Source: Owenia fusiformis
Lineage: Eukaryota > Annelida > Polychaeta > Sabellida > Oweniidae
Assembly (NCBI GenBank): GCA_903813345.2
Contig: CAIIXF020000008.1
Coordinates: forward strand, 3,605,341 to 3,669,340
Direction of reading: 5' to 3'
DNA: 64,000 nt
Shown here: piece after piece, positions 36,756-49,879 of the stretch
Position numbering within the stretch: the stretch's first letter is position 1
Layout of the letters: every line of letters begins with the position of its first letter
Program-made: the position numbers and the translations under genes
Notes under the pieces: generated by a model
Told to the model about the DNA's origin: nothing
Seen by the model: only the letters and a program-made list of their open reading frames with translations
The model's database searches: none

Positions 36756-37512
36756 GTTCTTCATTGAAGTATAAATGAACTAATCATTCTCCGTAAAAGA
36801 ACCCTAGATTGACGCAGCTCTTCATCGTGCCTCCAACCGAGATGCTCTAACGTAAAGCATCAAAATGAGAAATGTTTTATTTTGTATAACAGTGCAGTTC
36901 CAATTTATGCTTACTAGGCTATATTTGAAATCTACATAAATCATGTTAACTTCATGCACTATAAATGAATTCACCATTATTTCATTCATCAAACACTAAA
37001 TCACTATTACTTGTGAAAACAATGAAGAAGATGCAACCATAATTCAGAAAGTTGTTTCACATGTAGAGATAGAGGAAGGGTAGGCTTTTGACGTACCAAG
37101 ACCCCCGTCTTCATGTAGGGGGAACACAATTAAATGCTATAACATGCGTTTCCCATACAAATGATCTTCCTCTTAGAAAAATCAAAATTTGTGGCCATGT
37201 TTTGCTATCATCCCATCATACAGAAGTATGTTTTGTGTCAGTCAAAAAATTTTGAATCAAAACTCCAAAAATCAAAGTATCTCACCTTTCGAATGCGCCA
37301 TCTTTAGAAAATGTCAAGAATTGTCATTTTGATTTTGACAGTTTGAGGGAGGTCAAAAAGCTCAGATTTTTTAAAGAAAGTGTACCATATATCATATCAA
37401 ATCATTGTAAGAGTTGATCCATATATATCTTTTTCATTCATACGAAAATCGAAACACCGCTGATACTGAGGATTTACAATGCTCATCATTAATTCATGCT
37501 AAGTAATGGCAT

Positions 37513-37890
37513 TTCCATTTGTACATTTAAATCGAAATAATCAACATTCCTTTGAGGAAGCGCTCCACGTTCATGATCGATTACATTAGACCAATTTATC
37601 AATTCTATCTAGCTATGTCAAGGATCCTAATGGCCAACGTTGGCAAATCACAAATTAATATATTTTATTAGTGTGAGAAAGTTTTGATTATTTCATTCAT
37701 AATGAGTTGTGGAATTCCCATTCGTCAATTCTAAAATAGTTAAGATTCTTTTGTGAGTGCGCTTCACGTTGATCATGACCAATTGCATTCAATTAAGATA
37801 TGTCAAAGGTCTATGTCCAAGGTTGGCAAATCATAAATTGATATACTTATCAATGCAATAAAGTTTTTATTACTATTTGTCAATCTAAAA
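37513..37890 (+). repeat. Diverged tandem duplication, about 199-bp period
   Basis: GCGCTCCACGTTCATGATC at 37560 reappears as GCGCTTCACGTTGATCATGA at 37759, followed in both by TATGTCAA, a C/TCCAA.GTTGGCAAATCA block and AATTAATATA-like sequence. No coding. Confidence 0.65.
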
Positions 37891-37994
37891 TTAGCATTAT
37901 TTTTTAGATAGATTTTGATAAGAGACATTCCAATGACATCGATTCATCATTTATATCTATCTTCTGTATGTCCACGGTACTAAGCGGTACTAAG

Positions 37995-38225
37995 CAATTA
38001 TAAAGGAGGAGGGAAGTTAGTGCAACAGATTTCGGATAGTCATATGTTGGATTTTGGCTATTCTCTGAGGATATAAACATGCATATGTTAGATACATTAC
38101 CACCAGGAAAAGCACTCATAGAGATGATGAAATAATTTTGACTCTGAGACAGGGGAGGTGCAAACAACCCACCCACATGTTATTTCTGAAATGTCGTTTT
38201 GATTTTCAACCCCTTCCACCCCTGC
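37995..38225. repeat. Left arm of large inverted repeat
   Basis: An imperfect reverse complement of 39266-39500. Shared words include CATATGTTGGATTTTGGCTA, AAAAGCACT, GGAGGAGGGAAG/CTCCCTCCT, TGCAAACAACCCAC and CAACCCCTTCCACCCC-like. The arms are about 230 bp and the spacer about 1.04 kb, as in a TIR transposon or an inverted duplication. Confidence 0.75.
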
Positions 38226-39265
38226 TTTTTTAATTTTTGTTGCATCAATATGCTGTGTTTTGACACAAAATTAACCACTTTTAAGGAATAAGGAATTCCT
38301 ACAGGGGTTTTAAAGAAATCCATTATGGATGACCAAAATTAGCTGAAAGCGATGGATTGCATAAATTTTCCCTATGAGAAAATAACATGGGAAATATTGT
38401 TTCCCACTTTTTCTTTTTTTTTATTATTTATTTATTTCATTGATATAATTTAAAATACAATTACAATAGCATCCCACTTTTTCTCAAAGGAATCACTTAT
38501 TCCTTTAAAGTGTCTCACATATTCGATCAAAACTTGCCATGCAAACATGTTCGTCTACTTTACTGGCCCCCTTGCTGTAACAAGGAACACAAAACACATT
38601 AAAACGTAAACATAAACCTAAAACTATATAAACTATATAAACATAGTCACTTCACTATGAAAGTGAGGGGTGTAAGCAAATGTGTATTAGCAGAATACGC
38701 TGTGTACATGGACTAACTCAATATCAGTGGTCATTTACTGTGTCAACTTAGTAACCCTTGCATATCGTGCTCACTCAAGTATTGAATACTTTTTTATGAT
38801 CTAAATGTCTGTGGTTTATAAAAAAACTAGAATGCGGGAAGAAAGAGCAATGGTGACAAAATGCAGACAGAATTTTCCGTAAGGGTTTCAAACATTTCTG
38901 GACACAATCATACATGTACTTCACGTGTACTGTTATTTTTAGAGCTGTATTTATAGATATAATTTCACGTATTAAAATCATATTTTCCAGCAATGACTTC
39001 AAATTCGGAACCACCCCATATCACATTTTCTTCAATAACTCCAAACATGTGTAAACATTGACCATGTGCATGTAAATTCAGATTTCACGAGCTCTTTCTG
39101 ATTCGAGTACCTCATACACCCCTGCATGGATTTGGGGTTGGATTTGCCTTTTATACGTGAGCCGATACATATCGCAAACGCTGATTGGATAACGATTGCG
39201 CGAATCTTTAAAGGGGTTAACTGTGAGTCAAAACGCAATTTATTTATGCAAGAAAAAATATAAAA

Positions 39266-39500
39266 ACCGGAGTGGAAGGGGTTAAAAATCAGGAAAACAT
39301 TTCAGAAAAATCATGTGAGTGGGTTGTTTGCACTTACCCTGTGTCAAAGTCGAAATTATTTTATCATCTCTAAAAGTGCTTTTCCTGGAGGTAATGCATA
39401 GGCCTAACATATGCATCTGTTTAAATCCTCAGAAAGTAGCCAAAATCCAACATATGACTGTCCGAAATCTGTTGCGCTAATCTCCCTCCTACTTTTGCGA
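39266..39500. repeat. Right arm of large inverted repeat
   Basis: Mirror of 37995-38225 with several small differences, so it is not recent. Read outward, both arms translate a similar phrase around SQNPTYDCPKSVALISLLL. This is what an inverted duplication produces and does not by itself show a gene. Confidence 0.75.
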
Positions 39501-39519
39501 TCTACCCGTTCGAGTGGAT

Positions 39520-40130
39520 CACCTAGGGTCACTCACACCAGCCCCCATGGCAGCAGTCCCCATAAACTGCTCAATACCTGTATATTGATCGATTCGCCAA
39601 GGGTCATAGTACCCTTTATGTGCCTTAAAATGCAAAATACTAAGATATTGACATTTGACCTTGAGATGACCTTGACCAACATAACGTTGATCTTGACTTC
39701 AGATAAACTAAACATCGGTCGCCAAGGGTCACAGCAGCCCCAAGGTCCTTAAAACGCCAAATACTTAGATATTGACCTTTGACCTTGAGATGACCTTGAC
39801 CTATAAACATTGACCTTGGGCTCAAGTCAACATCATTGGTCGCCTAGGGTCACGGCAGCCCCAATTTTGACCTATGAATGACCTTGACCTCGGGCCACCT
39901 AATCATGGGTCGTAGAGAGTTACATGTCAGCACAGGCCAGTGGTTTTAAAAAGCGAAATACCTACCTAGATATTGATATTTTACCTTGGAATAACCTTGA
40001 CCTCTGACCTTTGTAGAATGCCCACCGACCCAATTATTATGTTGACCAAGTACGGTATGAGGGCCCAAGGTCAAACGGTCTAGGTGGAGATGTCCGAACA
40101 GACATACGTAATGACAAACAGACCACCGTG
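39520..40130 (+). repeat. TGACCTTGA-rich repeat, about three units
   Basis: Degenerate units of about 115-130 bp contain GGGTCACAGCAGCCCCAAGG-like, CCTTAAAACGCCAAATACTTA-like (shortened here) and TTGACCTTTGACCTTGAGAT-like blocks, then GACAGACATACG near the right end. The element is packed with TGACCTTGA, the reverse of TCAAGGTCA. Non-coding dispersed repeat. Confidence 0.75.
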
Positions 40131-41230
40131 TTGTTTAGTAAGATGATTTCATCAACGTGTTTACTTCTTCATGAGACGACAAAGCTATTGCTAATGATAT
40201 GAATTCCACAGTTTTTCTAAAACTCAATTTAATTTCTAAGTACTATCCATATTGGAGTCTACTAGGGATAGATCTGGGACATTTTGATATATCACAGAAA
40301 CATTGATAGGTTGGCTTACTTGATGATGTCATAGGTTGTATTTTGAATTAGCAATAAGTCCTGTTTTCACCGCCAAATCTCTACTAATACAACTAATGAC
40401 ATCATCAAGCCAATATAATCATATACTGATATATTACATGGTGGCAATATTTACCGGAACGATATATTGTAAATTACTCTAAAACATTGGAAAATGCCAA
40501 GTTGTTATCTTATTGCTCTCAATAATGATGAGCAGCATTGTGATAAAAAGAACTATTAATTTAGTGGAGTACTCAGTTTTAGAATGTGTTTAACTATTTT
40601 TATTACATGATATAAAAATCAGTTATGTTTCTGAATGACGATGAAGCCATTCTAATCAAATGCTTACTGGGCAGTCGCAGTGTCATAATTGATACTTGTC
40701 CTTTAGATCATGAAGACTGGCACCATATTTCATAATTGTGTTACTGACAGTGTGAAAGAACAAAATAACAATATATCTGCATATTAAACTAGATACGATC
40801 ATAAAAGAGCTTCAGTTGAACTTATTTACAACTGATTTTATATCAGTAGTTAATTTTTATGAAGAATAAATGTAATGAAGAAAGCGTTACTCCCATTAAA
40901 ACAAAGGTTTATTGACTAATTAATACAATTCTAATTGTTATTTGCAGATCTACGTGGAATCATTGCAAGAATATCATGTTTTGAATTGAAATTGTGTTCT
41001 TTCTTTTATAATAAATCGGAATGAAGGTTAAATATCTCTTTATCGAAGTTATTTAGTATTTTAATGAGTTAAATTATTGTCTGAGTAGCAGACATGAAGA
41101 TCAACATTCATAGAAGGACAATGAAACGGATATATAATGGTAATTATAACGATTGTTTCATCATCTTTCTGTTTATATATGATAAGTTAATTAGACGATA
41201 AATGATGTGTTATATTTGTACCTTTATCCA
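40131..41230. other. Non-coding, upstream of the vWA gene
   Basis: AT-rich sequence without a supported exon or repeat family. Regulatory sequence of the gene starting near 41250 is expected at its right end. Confidence 0.45.
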
Positions 41231-41231
41231 A

Positions 41232-41290
41232 TGTATTTAAGTTTAGTTGTTCCTTCCTTCGCTCTTCGTCGTCAGTTGGTCCTCTAAAAG
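41232..41290 (+). promoter_or_regulatory. Probable core promoter and 5' UTR exon of the vWA gene
   Basis: A TATA-like TGTATTTAAG (about 41232-41241) is followed by a short leader ending CTCTAAAAG at 41290 and a consensus donor GTGAGT. The matching acceptor is TTTGTGTTTAG ending at 42338, immediately before the start codon ATG at 42340. The transcription start was not determined. Confidence 0.5.
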
Positions 41291-42339
41291 GTGAGTGTCG
41301 ATTACAACAAATACTTCAGTGACTAAGAATCACTTTAATTATACAGAAAATATGTTCATACAGTATTGAGACTAATAGTGTTACAATAGTTACAATATTG
41401 AGATACCTAAAGACGTCGTGTTTATGTCGATATGAATTTGTTCCAATGAGGTTCGGATGTTTCATTTCATTCCGAACATATGATACCAAGAACAAAAGAA
41501 GTGTCTGATCTGATGTGTTTTCGAAAACAATATAGAGAAATGAGTATATATATTTTTCAAATTATATCGTTACCATTCAAAAGATGTCCATTAAGTTGAC
41601 GACGGGTAAAATTTTCAGAATTTTTTCATGACTGGTTTATAGCATTCTGATTTATCAGAGTCCCTCTTTACCTAACGCTTTTGAGAGACTCTGATATATC
41701 ATGAGGCAGAACATGTTCCTAGCCAGTGCATTCTCCAAGTAAATTAGTGTATATGGAGGAATAAATTAGTGCCTAAAAATGCACCGTCCTGTTTTCCCCT
41801 TTGTAAACTTTAATTCAATGAATTCATTATGTGGAAAACTTTTATTTATCTTGATGGTTCTTGTTTTTATATTGAAAATTAATAACTATGATAATGCTGA
41901 CATACTTCTTTTTTCTTATTGTTTTCCAATTTAGAATTTTAAACAATAATTATCATGCAAATGTCAACACTTGGATTATTTGGGAGGGAATTGTGTTTGG
42001 TCACACTCATTAGGCTTTGTCTGCTTATATAATCATGCAACTGCAGGTAATGCCTTCCCATGATACTCATGGTCAATAGAACTCTGTAAATAATTTAATT
42101 GGTCCGTACATTTTAGGGTTAAAGGAAACATTTATTACAGTCAGTAACCCACAGTCTGAACTATTCCAAAAGGATAGTAAAGGCTGTGGATCCCACAATG
42201 GGTTTATAGTGAAACGTGTGTTCAAAAAGCTCACCATATCGATATTAATCCTTTAGGGTTCAATTTTTGCATTACAAGCTTTGTTTTCATGATTACGACA
42301 CGACGGTTGTTGTCATTGTTTGTATCATTTGTGTTTAGA

Positions 42340-45300
42340 ATGAAAGCTTCATTGCTCCTTGGTATTGTACTCCTTGCATCACAGGAGGTGCATGTACTAT
42401 CCCAGCCGCCTGGTGGGATAGAGGGACTCCCAGATGTGATAGGACAAGAAGGTATTTATTATGAAAAAGATATGCAATATACATGGGGGTCAGAAAATGG
42501 GAGCCATGTCACTATTTTCCTCAAATCGTTGTCATTTTAGGAAATTACTCCCTGATATCTGGGACATTTGTACATCGTTCAATCTCCAACCAACTTGTTC
42601 TATCTATTTACGATCGGGCTGAAAGTCACAATGTTACAGCACTTTAATAACATGCTCCAGGTGGCAACTATCGCGCTGTAGACAAACCTGCCCACGTCAT
42701 TTTTTATCTGCCATACCTAGAATATATTGTTTAAGTGCAGCATTTCAGTATTTTAATCAACCAGCATAATGTGTTAAATGTATATATAGGATAATGGACT
42801 TTTCAGAATATTATCGTTGTATCTTTAATATGATAGGCACAATGTCGAGTAAAATTTTACATTATCAAAATATAATCTAATATAACTATTGCATAATCTC
42901 ATTTTCTTCATTGTAGCGTGTTTAGACTTGGTGTTCATGTTCGACATATCGTGCTCTGTCAGTGAGGCAAACCAACTCAAAGCTGTTGAATTTAGCAAGC
43001 GTCTGATAGAAGAAATCAGAATGAGAGAGGTATGCAATACTGTAACTTTTTAAGTAACTGATGCAATTTATGTCAACATTGTCACATTTGAAATCAGAAT
43101 GGCCTGAAGAGGGATCACACCAGACTGTAAGTTTAAGTATCTTTGCTTTTTATTTAGAAACCCGAAGGATTTAGTGTTAAATTAGCGGCAGCACTTTTTG
43201 AAGGTGATGTAAACAATGCATTCTATCTGAATGCAGCTAACAGTCGAGCTGAAATGCTTGAACTACTCGACACTCTCCCCGAGCTTATAGAATCGACGTC
43301 CATTCAATGTGACACCATGACCCAGGAGGGAGTTAAGGCTCTGTACGAAACATATTTCACGGAAGCAAACGGAGACAGGAAGCAATTATACAGGGATCAG
43401 GAACTATACCAGAACGTCGCCATATTTTTCACGGACGCAAGGACCCATCCAAGAAAGTATGCATTGGATGGAAGGGCTCTTGACAAATATTTGAAGAGAG
43501 CCGCGGAAGCTAGAATTACGAACTATGTCGTATTGCTTGATAATAAGTAAGTAGTCCTACGTCGATGAAAAATCCGTGACAACGTATACACAAAATGTGA
43601 TTTTTTAAAAAACCTTTGAAAACTAGGAAACCAGTTAGACTCTTAATGTCAAAATAAAAAAAATGTATAAAATCACGCGTGTTAGATGAAAAATTACACT
43701 TGACATCACCCAAGATGCCATTTATAAGCCATTATAGATGAACTCTCCCGCGCACCATCTTTTTGCGCAGTTTCCATTATCTACATGTATTTATCTGAAT
43801 AGACATCGATATGATGAATTTATTGACCTAATCATATCTAACACCTTGATCCATCTTGATGTAGAATAGCAAGGCGACCTTTCACATATCCATTTAAGAA
43901 TGCTTGTGTATTGTATACGTGTATTCTTTTACAATATTTTAATTGGGACATTTGCATAGACTGGCATGTTCTGCCTTTGCCTTTACACCGTTGGTTATTT
44001 TCTTAAACAATATTTGTCTATAAACAGTCGCACGGAAGAAGATGCCAACGGGAACGAAGTGACAAAGCCACCTCTAGATCATCTGAAGATAACAGACAAT
44101 GAGCCAAAAAGACTGTTTGATATTAGAACTGGTAAAGATGTGGAAGCAGAGGTGACAAAATTGGCAAAAACTCTTAACGAAGAATATGTCTGCCAGACAA
44201 GTGTCGACAGAGGTACTTTACTACTACTACCATCTATAGTATATGGTTTAACACAGTTCAATTTATTTACTAAACTTACTATTTGTCTCATGATAATATG
44301 GTCCTTTTTATCTGGAAATGATTTTAAAATATACTGAACACTCTACCACATCGATGACGATCTATACTATTTCATATTTGACTACTAGGCATGACTAATA
44401 TCAGTGTAAAATTGTTGAATATAATTCTGACAACTGTATATTTTCATTTAAACCCATAGTGTCGTCGGTTAATCGAATTTTAAGCTACGTTCACACCAAC
44501 GGCGAATGCCACGCTTTAAATCGGTGAGCAAAGCGCCGTCATTTTTGTCATTTTTGTTCATACCAACGGCGCTTTGATGGCGCTTTAAAGCGGCTTGTAA
44601 AGCGGCACCAAAGCGTAACAAAGCTTGATTAAAGCGTCTGGGTCGTAATAGGTCGTAGAAAAGCTCGGAGTAAAGCGGGATATTCGGCAAGAGCGCCAAA
44701 AAATTTTAAACTGCTTAAAAATTTTGGGCGCTCTGTTACAAATTGATTAAAGCACCGAGAGCGTATCAAAGCTTAACAAACCGTAACAAAGCTCAGAAAA
44801 GCTTGATTTAAAGCGTAGGAAAGCTTAACATAGCTCTGATAGGTTCCTCACGCTTTGATCCCGCTTTGACCAGGCTTTGTTACGCTTGAAATCACGCTTT
44901 GGTAAGCTTTGATAAGCATTATTACGCTTTGATTCGATAATGACGCTTTAAATCAGGCTCTGATACGATTGCCAAGCTCTGTTGTGCATTGTTACGCTCT
45001 GTTAAGCTCTGTCACGCATTTGAAAATGTCGACATCGCCGATTTCATGCCGCTTTTGATCCAATGACTATATAAAGATGCAGTAGATTCATAAAACCATT
45101 GCATCTTTGACTCGAGAACATGATGGCAGAACAACAAGATCCATAAATTCCAGATGGACCAGAGCATGACCTATCTGAAGGAACATGATGTTTGTCGCAC
45201 GGCGTGATATAGCGTGTGGAAACTTGCCAAGTGTAACAAAGCCTAGCAATGCGTTTTAATCCTTGATTAAAGCGTCTCAATTCGTCGGAAAGCTTGAGAG

Positions 45301-46658
45301 TCCTTCATGAAAGTGTAGCAAAGAGTGTCAGATATTGATGAAAGCGTCTGACCTCGTGTCAGATCTTCATGCCAGATCGTAGCAAATCTTGAGACATCTT
45401 AACGAAGCGTATCAAGTGGTAACAGACAGTGAAGAGACTGGGGTCCCCGCTTTGAACCAAGCTCTGTAAAGCTTTCCTACGCTTTGGGTCAACCTTTGCT
45501 GAGCTTTGTTACGGTTTGTTAAGCTCTCGGCGCTTTTATCAATTCGTAACTGAGCGCCCAAAATTGTTAAACAGTTTAAAAAATGTTGGCGCTCTTGCCG
45601 ATTATCCCGCTTTTCTACGAGCCTTTCTACGACCTATTACGACCCTAACACTTTAATCAAGCTTTGTTACGCTTTGGTGCCGCTTTACAAGCCGCTTTAA
45701 AGCGCCATCAAAGCGCCGTTGGTGCGAACGTAGCTTGAACAGTTTTAATTTTTGCGCTCTTGCCGAATATTCCGCTTTACTCCGAGCTTTTCTACTACCT
45801 ATTACGAACCCGACGCTTTAATCAAGCTTTGTTACGCTTTGGTGCCGCTTTACAAGCCGCTTTAAAGCGCCATCAAAGCGCCATTGGTGTGAACGTAGCT
45901 TTAGAAAAAATCGAAAGAGATCTCCCTCAGATATATTTTTGAGATATGTGCATTATTTAAAAATTATTGCCAATTTCTAATTTATTGGACTTTTGTGTAT
46001 GTGAACGCTTTGTGGGTGACATAATGATGTTATTCTTATAGCTTGTGCCGACATTACATTTGCTTTTGATGTATCGTGCAGTATAGACAAGGATATCAAG
46101 GAGCTTTACAGATATGTGGCGAGTCAAACGTACAATGAACTGATCAACAGCGCCGGAGACATTCTCGTTTCAGCAATTGTGTTTGATGTCACGTCCCGCT
46201 CTCAGTTCTATTTTGACACATATGGTAACCGGGAAGTCAACATAAGTAAAATAGACAACGCCCTTAGAAACCTAGCCCTAGAAGAAGTAAAGTGTCGCAC
46301 CATAACGGAGAAACTTTTTGATGAAGTGAATCGTAAGCATTTAGGAAAACATGGAGATCGAGATGATATCCAAAATATTCTAGTATTATTCTACGATGGT
46401 ATGACGTCACCGTTGAGGCGCAGAAAAGAGACCATTGCAAAAGCTTTGGAACTGAAGAAAAATGGTGTTGATATTCATCTGGTTAGACTAGAAAACAATA
46501 GAGGCAAAGATGGAGACGAGGAATTCCAAGAGATAGCAAGTCCAGATCGATTGTTTCCGTTAGAATCTGGAAATGCACTCACTGATGAAAACAAAGACGC
46601 AGTCGTGTTAGAGCTTTTTGATAAACTTCGTCTATATGCTTGTGAAGATCAGGTTTAA
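42340..46658 (+). CDS. Secreted protein with two von Willebrand factor A domains
   Basis: Exons 42340-42451, 42917-43029, 43158-43546, 44028-44212 and 46042-46658 join in phase to 471 residues (TAA 46656-46658). Residues 1-22 are a clear signal peptide (MKASLLLGIVLLASQEVHVL). Domain 1 (about 39-240) opens CLDLVFMFDISCSVS; domain 2 (about 268-465) opens CADITFAFDVSCSID. In both, D-x-S-C-S is a MIDAS D-x-S-x-S metal-site motif with cysteine between the serines. Later strands show VAIFFTDARTHP and ILVLFYDGM. No transmembrane, protease or collagen part is visible, so it is probably a small extracellular adhesion or matrix/immune protein (inference). I chose ATG 42340 because a splice acceptor lies one base before it; an in-frame ATG at 42289 would fall in the 5' intron. 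The last intron holds a 1.4-kb DNA transposon, and an LTR element starts 13 bp after the AATAAA. Confidence 0.88.
44483..45900. mobile_element. 1.4-kb hairpin-like DNA element, TTA target duplication
   Basis: Ends are AGCTACGTTCACACCAACGG and the inverse of AGCTACGTTCACACCAATGG, with TTA on both sides (44480-44482, 45901-45903). The two halves mirror each other imperfectly over roughly 400 bp, and terminal segments are duplicated inside (a further end-like word at about 45720-45735). The body is packed with AAAGCTT/AAAGCG words. The 3-bp TTA duplication suggests PIF/Harbinger or a relative (inference). No transposase. Confidence 0.8.
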
Positions 46659-46775
46659 TAAATTGTCATAATTCAATGTTGAAAGTGTGTTCACTTATGT
46701 GTTCAATTAGTGTTCACTGTCGCATTATTATAGGAATGTCTCAACAATTTAAGCTTAAGCTAGACATTGCTCAAT

Positions 46776-46781
46776 AATAAA
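46776..46781 (+). terminator. vWA gene polyadenylation signal
   Basis: AATAAA lies 117 bp after the stop codon. The LTR element begins at 46795, so the natural cleavage site lies at or just inside the insertion. Confidence 0.6.
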
Positions 46782-46794
46782 TTGTGAAAGATAT

Positions 46795-47196
46795 TGAAGC
46801 TTCGAGCTTTGTTGTTTAAATAGCTCTGTGGGTTCTTCATAAAATAATATGGATTGGTCTTGTAATGTAAAAAAGACAAGATTAACACAGAATTAATATA
46901 CTCATAAAACTATACTTTATTCCAAGTAAAAGACTAAACATGTACAATTACACTCTTCAGTATAAAATAAAACTGTTCAAAGATAAAGAAAGAATGAAAA
47001 TGAGATTAATAAGATGAAAAGAAATGATGTGTGATGTTCCCCCCGATCTAACTCTCTACTGAATGAAGCCCAAAATTTCTCTTAAATACCCCCAAGTTAT
47101 AGGAAATGAAAGGCAATCCCTTACCCTACAAAACCTATAAGAAACCCATTGAAAGATGGCAGCACAATACGGTGAATGAACATGAAAAATGCTATA
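46795..47196 (-). repeat. LTR, 3' copy in element orientation
   Basis: On the plus strand it starts TGAAGCTTCGAGCTTTG and ends GAAAAATGCTATA. I read no difference from 51898-52299. It borders the G-rich polypurine-like tract at about 47197-47212. Confidence 0.88.
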
Positions 47197-49322
47197 CAAC
47201 CCCCACCCAAATAAAATGACAATTCTCCTGACATTGTACGTACTAAAAAAAACTGAAATACGCAAAATCTAAATAAATGTATATGCTATTTTAACAATGT
47301 CCTATATGAATGTTTACTAACACAGTGCCGCATACATAGTTCGTGTATAATCCATATCCATATCCAATATTCATATGAAATATCCACGCAGAGTTCGTGC
47401 AAATATCCTTTAAACTGCTTCATACGTAGTTCCTGTTGATAAACGTCGTTATAATAAACCATAAAAAGTTCCGATTTTATAATCCGCGTATCTAGTCCTG
47501 GATCCAATGCGATGCTGTAATACGTGCATCTAGTCCACGATGTAATGGTTTCGAATCCAAAATATGCACCGTCTTAGTAGTCGAAATAATATCCATAATC
47601 CGTATATCACATGCACGTCCGCATCGTGTCCATTATCGAATATGTCCGTATCCTCGCTGAAGAATCCATAATAAAATTTCCATTTCCTTGTAGCAGTGTT
47701 CATAATAAACGTTTTCGTTGGAGAAAAGAATTGTTCATAATAACAGGAGATCGTACATCTTCAGCTCCTTCATCAGTTGTCGAAATCCTCTGTGGCTCCA
47801 CTCCATCCGAAATCCGCGTCGTCTGCATCTCCATAAGACATAGGCATCGCCTTCACAGGTCATCTTCATCGCTTCTTCACGGTTAGGTAGTCGTCATCTA
47901 CTTCAGTTCGTCATAGGAAATCGCTTACTGGGATCCCGGGCAATTAATTTTTTAATTCTCAAAAAGTTCTCCAAAAGTGTCTTTAAGAAACATTTTTTTA
48001 TTAACATGTCTTTAACTTGCTTTTCTATATGACATAAACAAGTCTTCTTCGTGTTCTAAACTCTTCATGAATTTAATTTTCTTCAAGATATCAATTTCTC
48101 TTCATTGACAAGTAACTAGTCTTTCTATCTCTTCAACAAACAAACTTTTCACTTGACTTGTCTTTCATGACTGAGCGTTTTTCAACTCTTCAACTCTTCT
48201 AGCAACTCTTCAACTTCAACTCTTCATGAAATTATTTACATTTTCTCTCTATTCTTCAAAATGATCTCTGATTGTTACTTGTGAAACTTGTCTTTATCTT
48301 TAAAATGCACTGAGTGATTAGTCTTTTAAAATAAAAGATGCAAATTGCTTACGAACAGTAAGAAAGAATATAAATATGGCTTAACATGTTTTCCATAATA
48401 GGCAGGACAAATTCCAAAAAGTAATAACACAATTATACATATCTAGCGATTTAACATTAACATCAATAATGCAACATGGGTTTCAGACTCTGCCAAGATT
48501 ACTAAAACCTTTTCATCAGGTCGCCCCCTCTTGCTAGGACTTTGTTTCCGAAAGTAAATCAGTAACACCTCAGTGCACAATAGCATTTTACTTTGGATTT
48601 TCCAAAGAATTCTATATTTTCATACTTAGCGCTATGTATTGCACAAATACAAACAAATTGCTATATTCAAATATAAATGACTAATCTCTCATGTATTCAT
48701 TTCACTAAACCTGATGATTGATGGCTGTCATAACAAAATCTCGTTGTAGGATCCACAGTTTGTACTTTCTTACAAAACTGAGAAAACCACTTGCCTGGGC
48801 TTCAATTCAATTCTCTATTGAACCCTAAATTTGACAATTTATGATCGTCATCATAACATTATCCAGTTGCCGCTCGGGAAATAACCATAATATTTCGAGC
48901 ATGTACATGGCAAAATCTCATATAACAATTAGTGTGGAATAAAACAATAAAAAACAAAATCAGAAACTTAAAGACAAGATATCCCAAAGATAACATTATC
49001 CCGTCCAGCAGGAATATGTTTCTTGATAGACTAAAATCATCATAATCTTATGATGCAATTTCCACAATACACAAACAGAAAAACATGCGATATACTTTTA
49101 TGCTTTTCGCATCCTGAAAAGATACAACTTGCTCACTGTAAGTAGTATTTAAAATTATTAGCCATTTGATTCCTCTTTAAGTCATAGCAAAATTATTCTC
49201 AAACCCTGGTTGGCCTAACCCAAATTTAAAAACAAAACTGCACCAATTCTGTCTAATACCGTATGAGTCCAACTAATGTTACTGAGTGTTAGTGCACGTG
49301 GGCTAACTGATACCTATGATTC

Positions 49323-49610
49323 AACTTAGATGCGATATCCAAGGATAAATACCAGTTATTCTACTCCACTGCTTTACATGTGAATCATTTGTTACCTATG
49401 ATTCAACTTAGATGCAATATCCAAGAATAAGTAACAACCACACAACCTCATCTAAAACAACATTGAACTCTTCTTCTAGCTAACTTATCAACTTAGATGC
49501 AATATCCAAGAACACATGACAAGAAGCCTAGTTCAAATCTCATAACTTAACAACAATGAATTCTCTTCGTCTAGCTAACTTATCAACTTAGATGCAATAT
49601 CCAAGAACAC
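49323..49610 (+). repeat. Tandem sub-repeat inside LTR element
   Basis: CAACTTAGATGCAATATCCAAGA or a close variant recurs about every 80-95 bp (near 49323, 49402, 49490, 49584), with CTAGCTAACTTATC between the later copies. Confidence 0.75.
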
Positions 49611-49879
49611 ATGACAAAAAGCCGACTTTACATCTCATCATTTAAGTACCATATTAAAATGCCAGGCCTTACTACACGAATGGAATATGAAATTCCATCA
49701 TAATTTTCTATAACAAACCACCAGTCTCAAACTACCCCCTCCATTTTCATGGAATTTCATAGCTCTTAATAAAACTAGATAAAACGATCCCTATGTGTAT
49801 TTTCGACAAGCACACGTTTAATTACTGTAAAACATAAATTGTCTTCAGAAATCTCATTTTAAAAGTTACTTTTTCAATC

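Noticed and set aside
44469-45942. Similar frames on both strands at the ends of the intronic DNA element
   Set aside because: The shared peptide arises because the terminal segments are inverted copies rich in AAAGC words; the composition explains the open frames.
47611-47886. 91-codon plus-strand frame in the LTR element
   Set aside because: It is antisense to the element, with no domain and low complexity.
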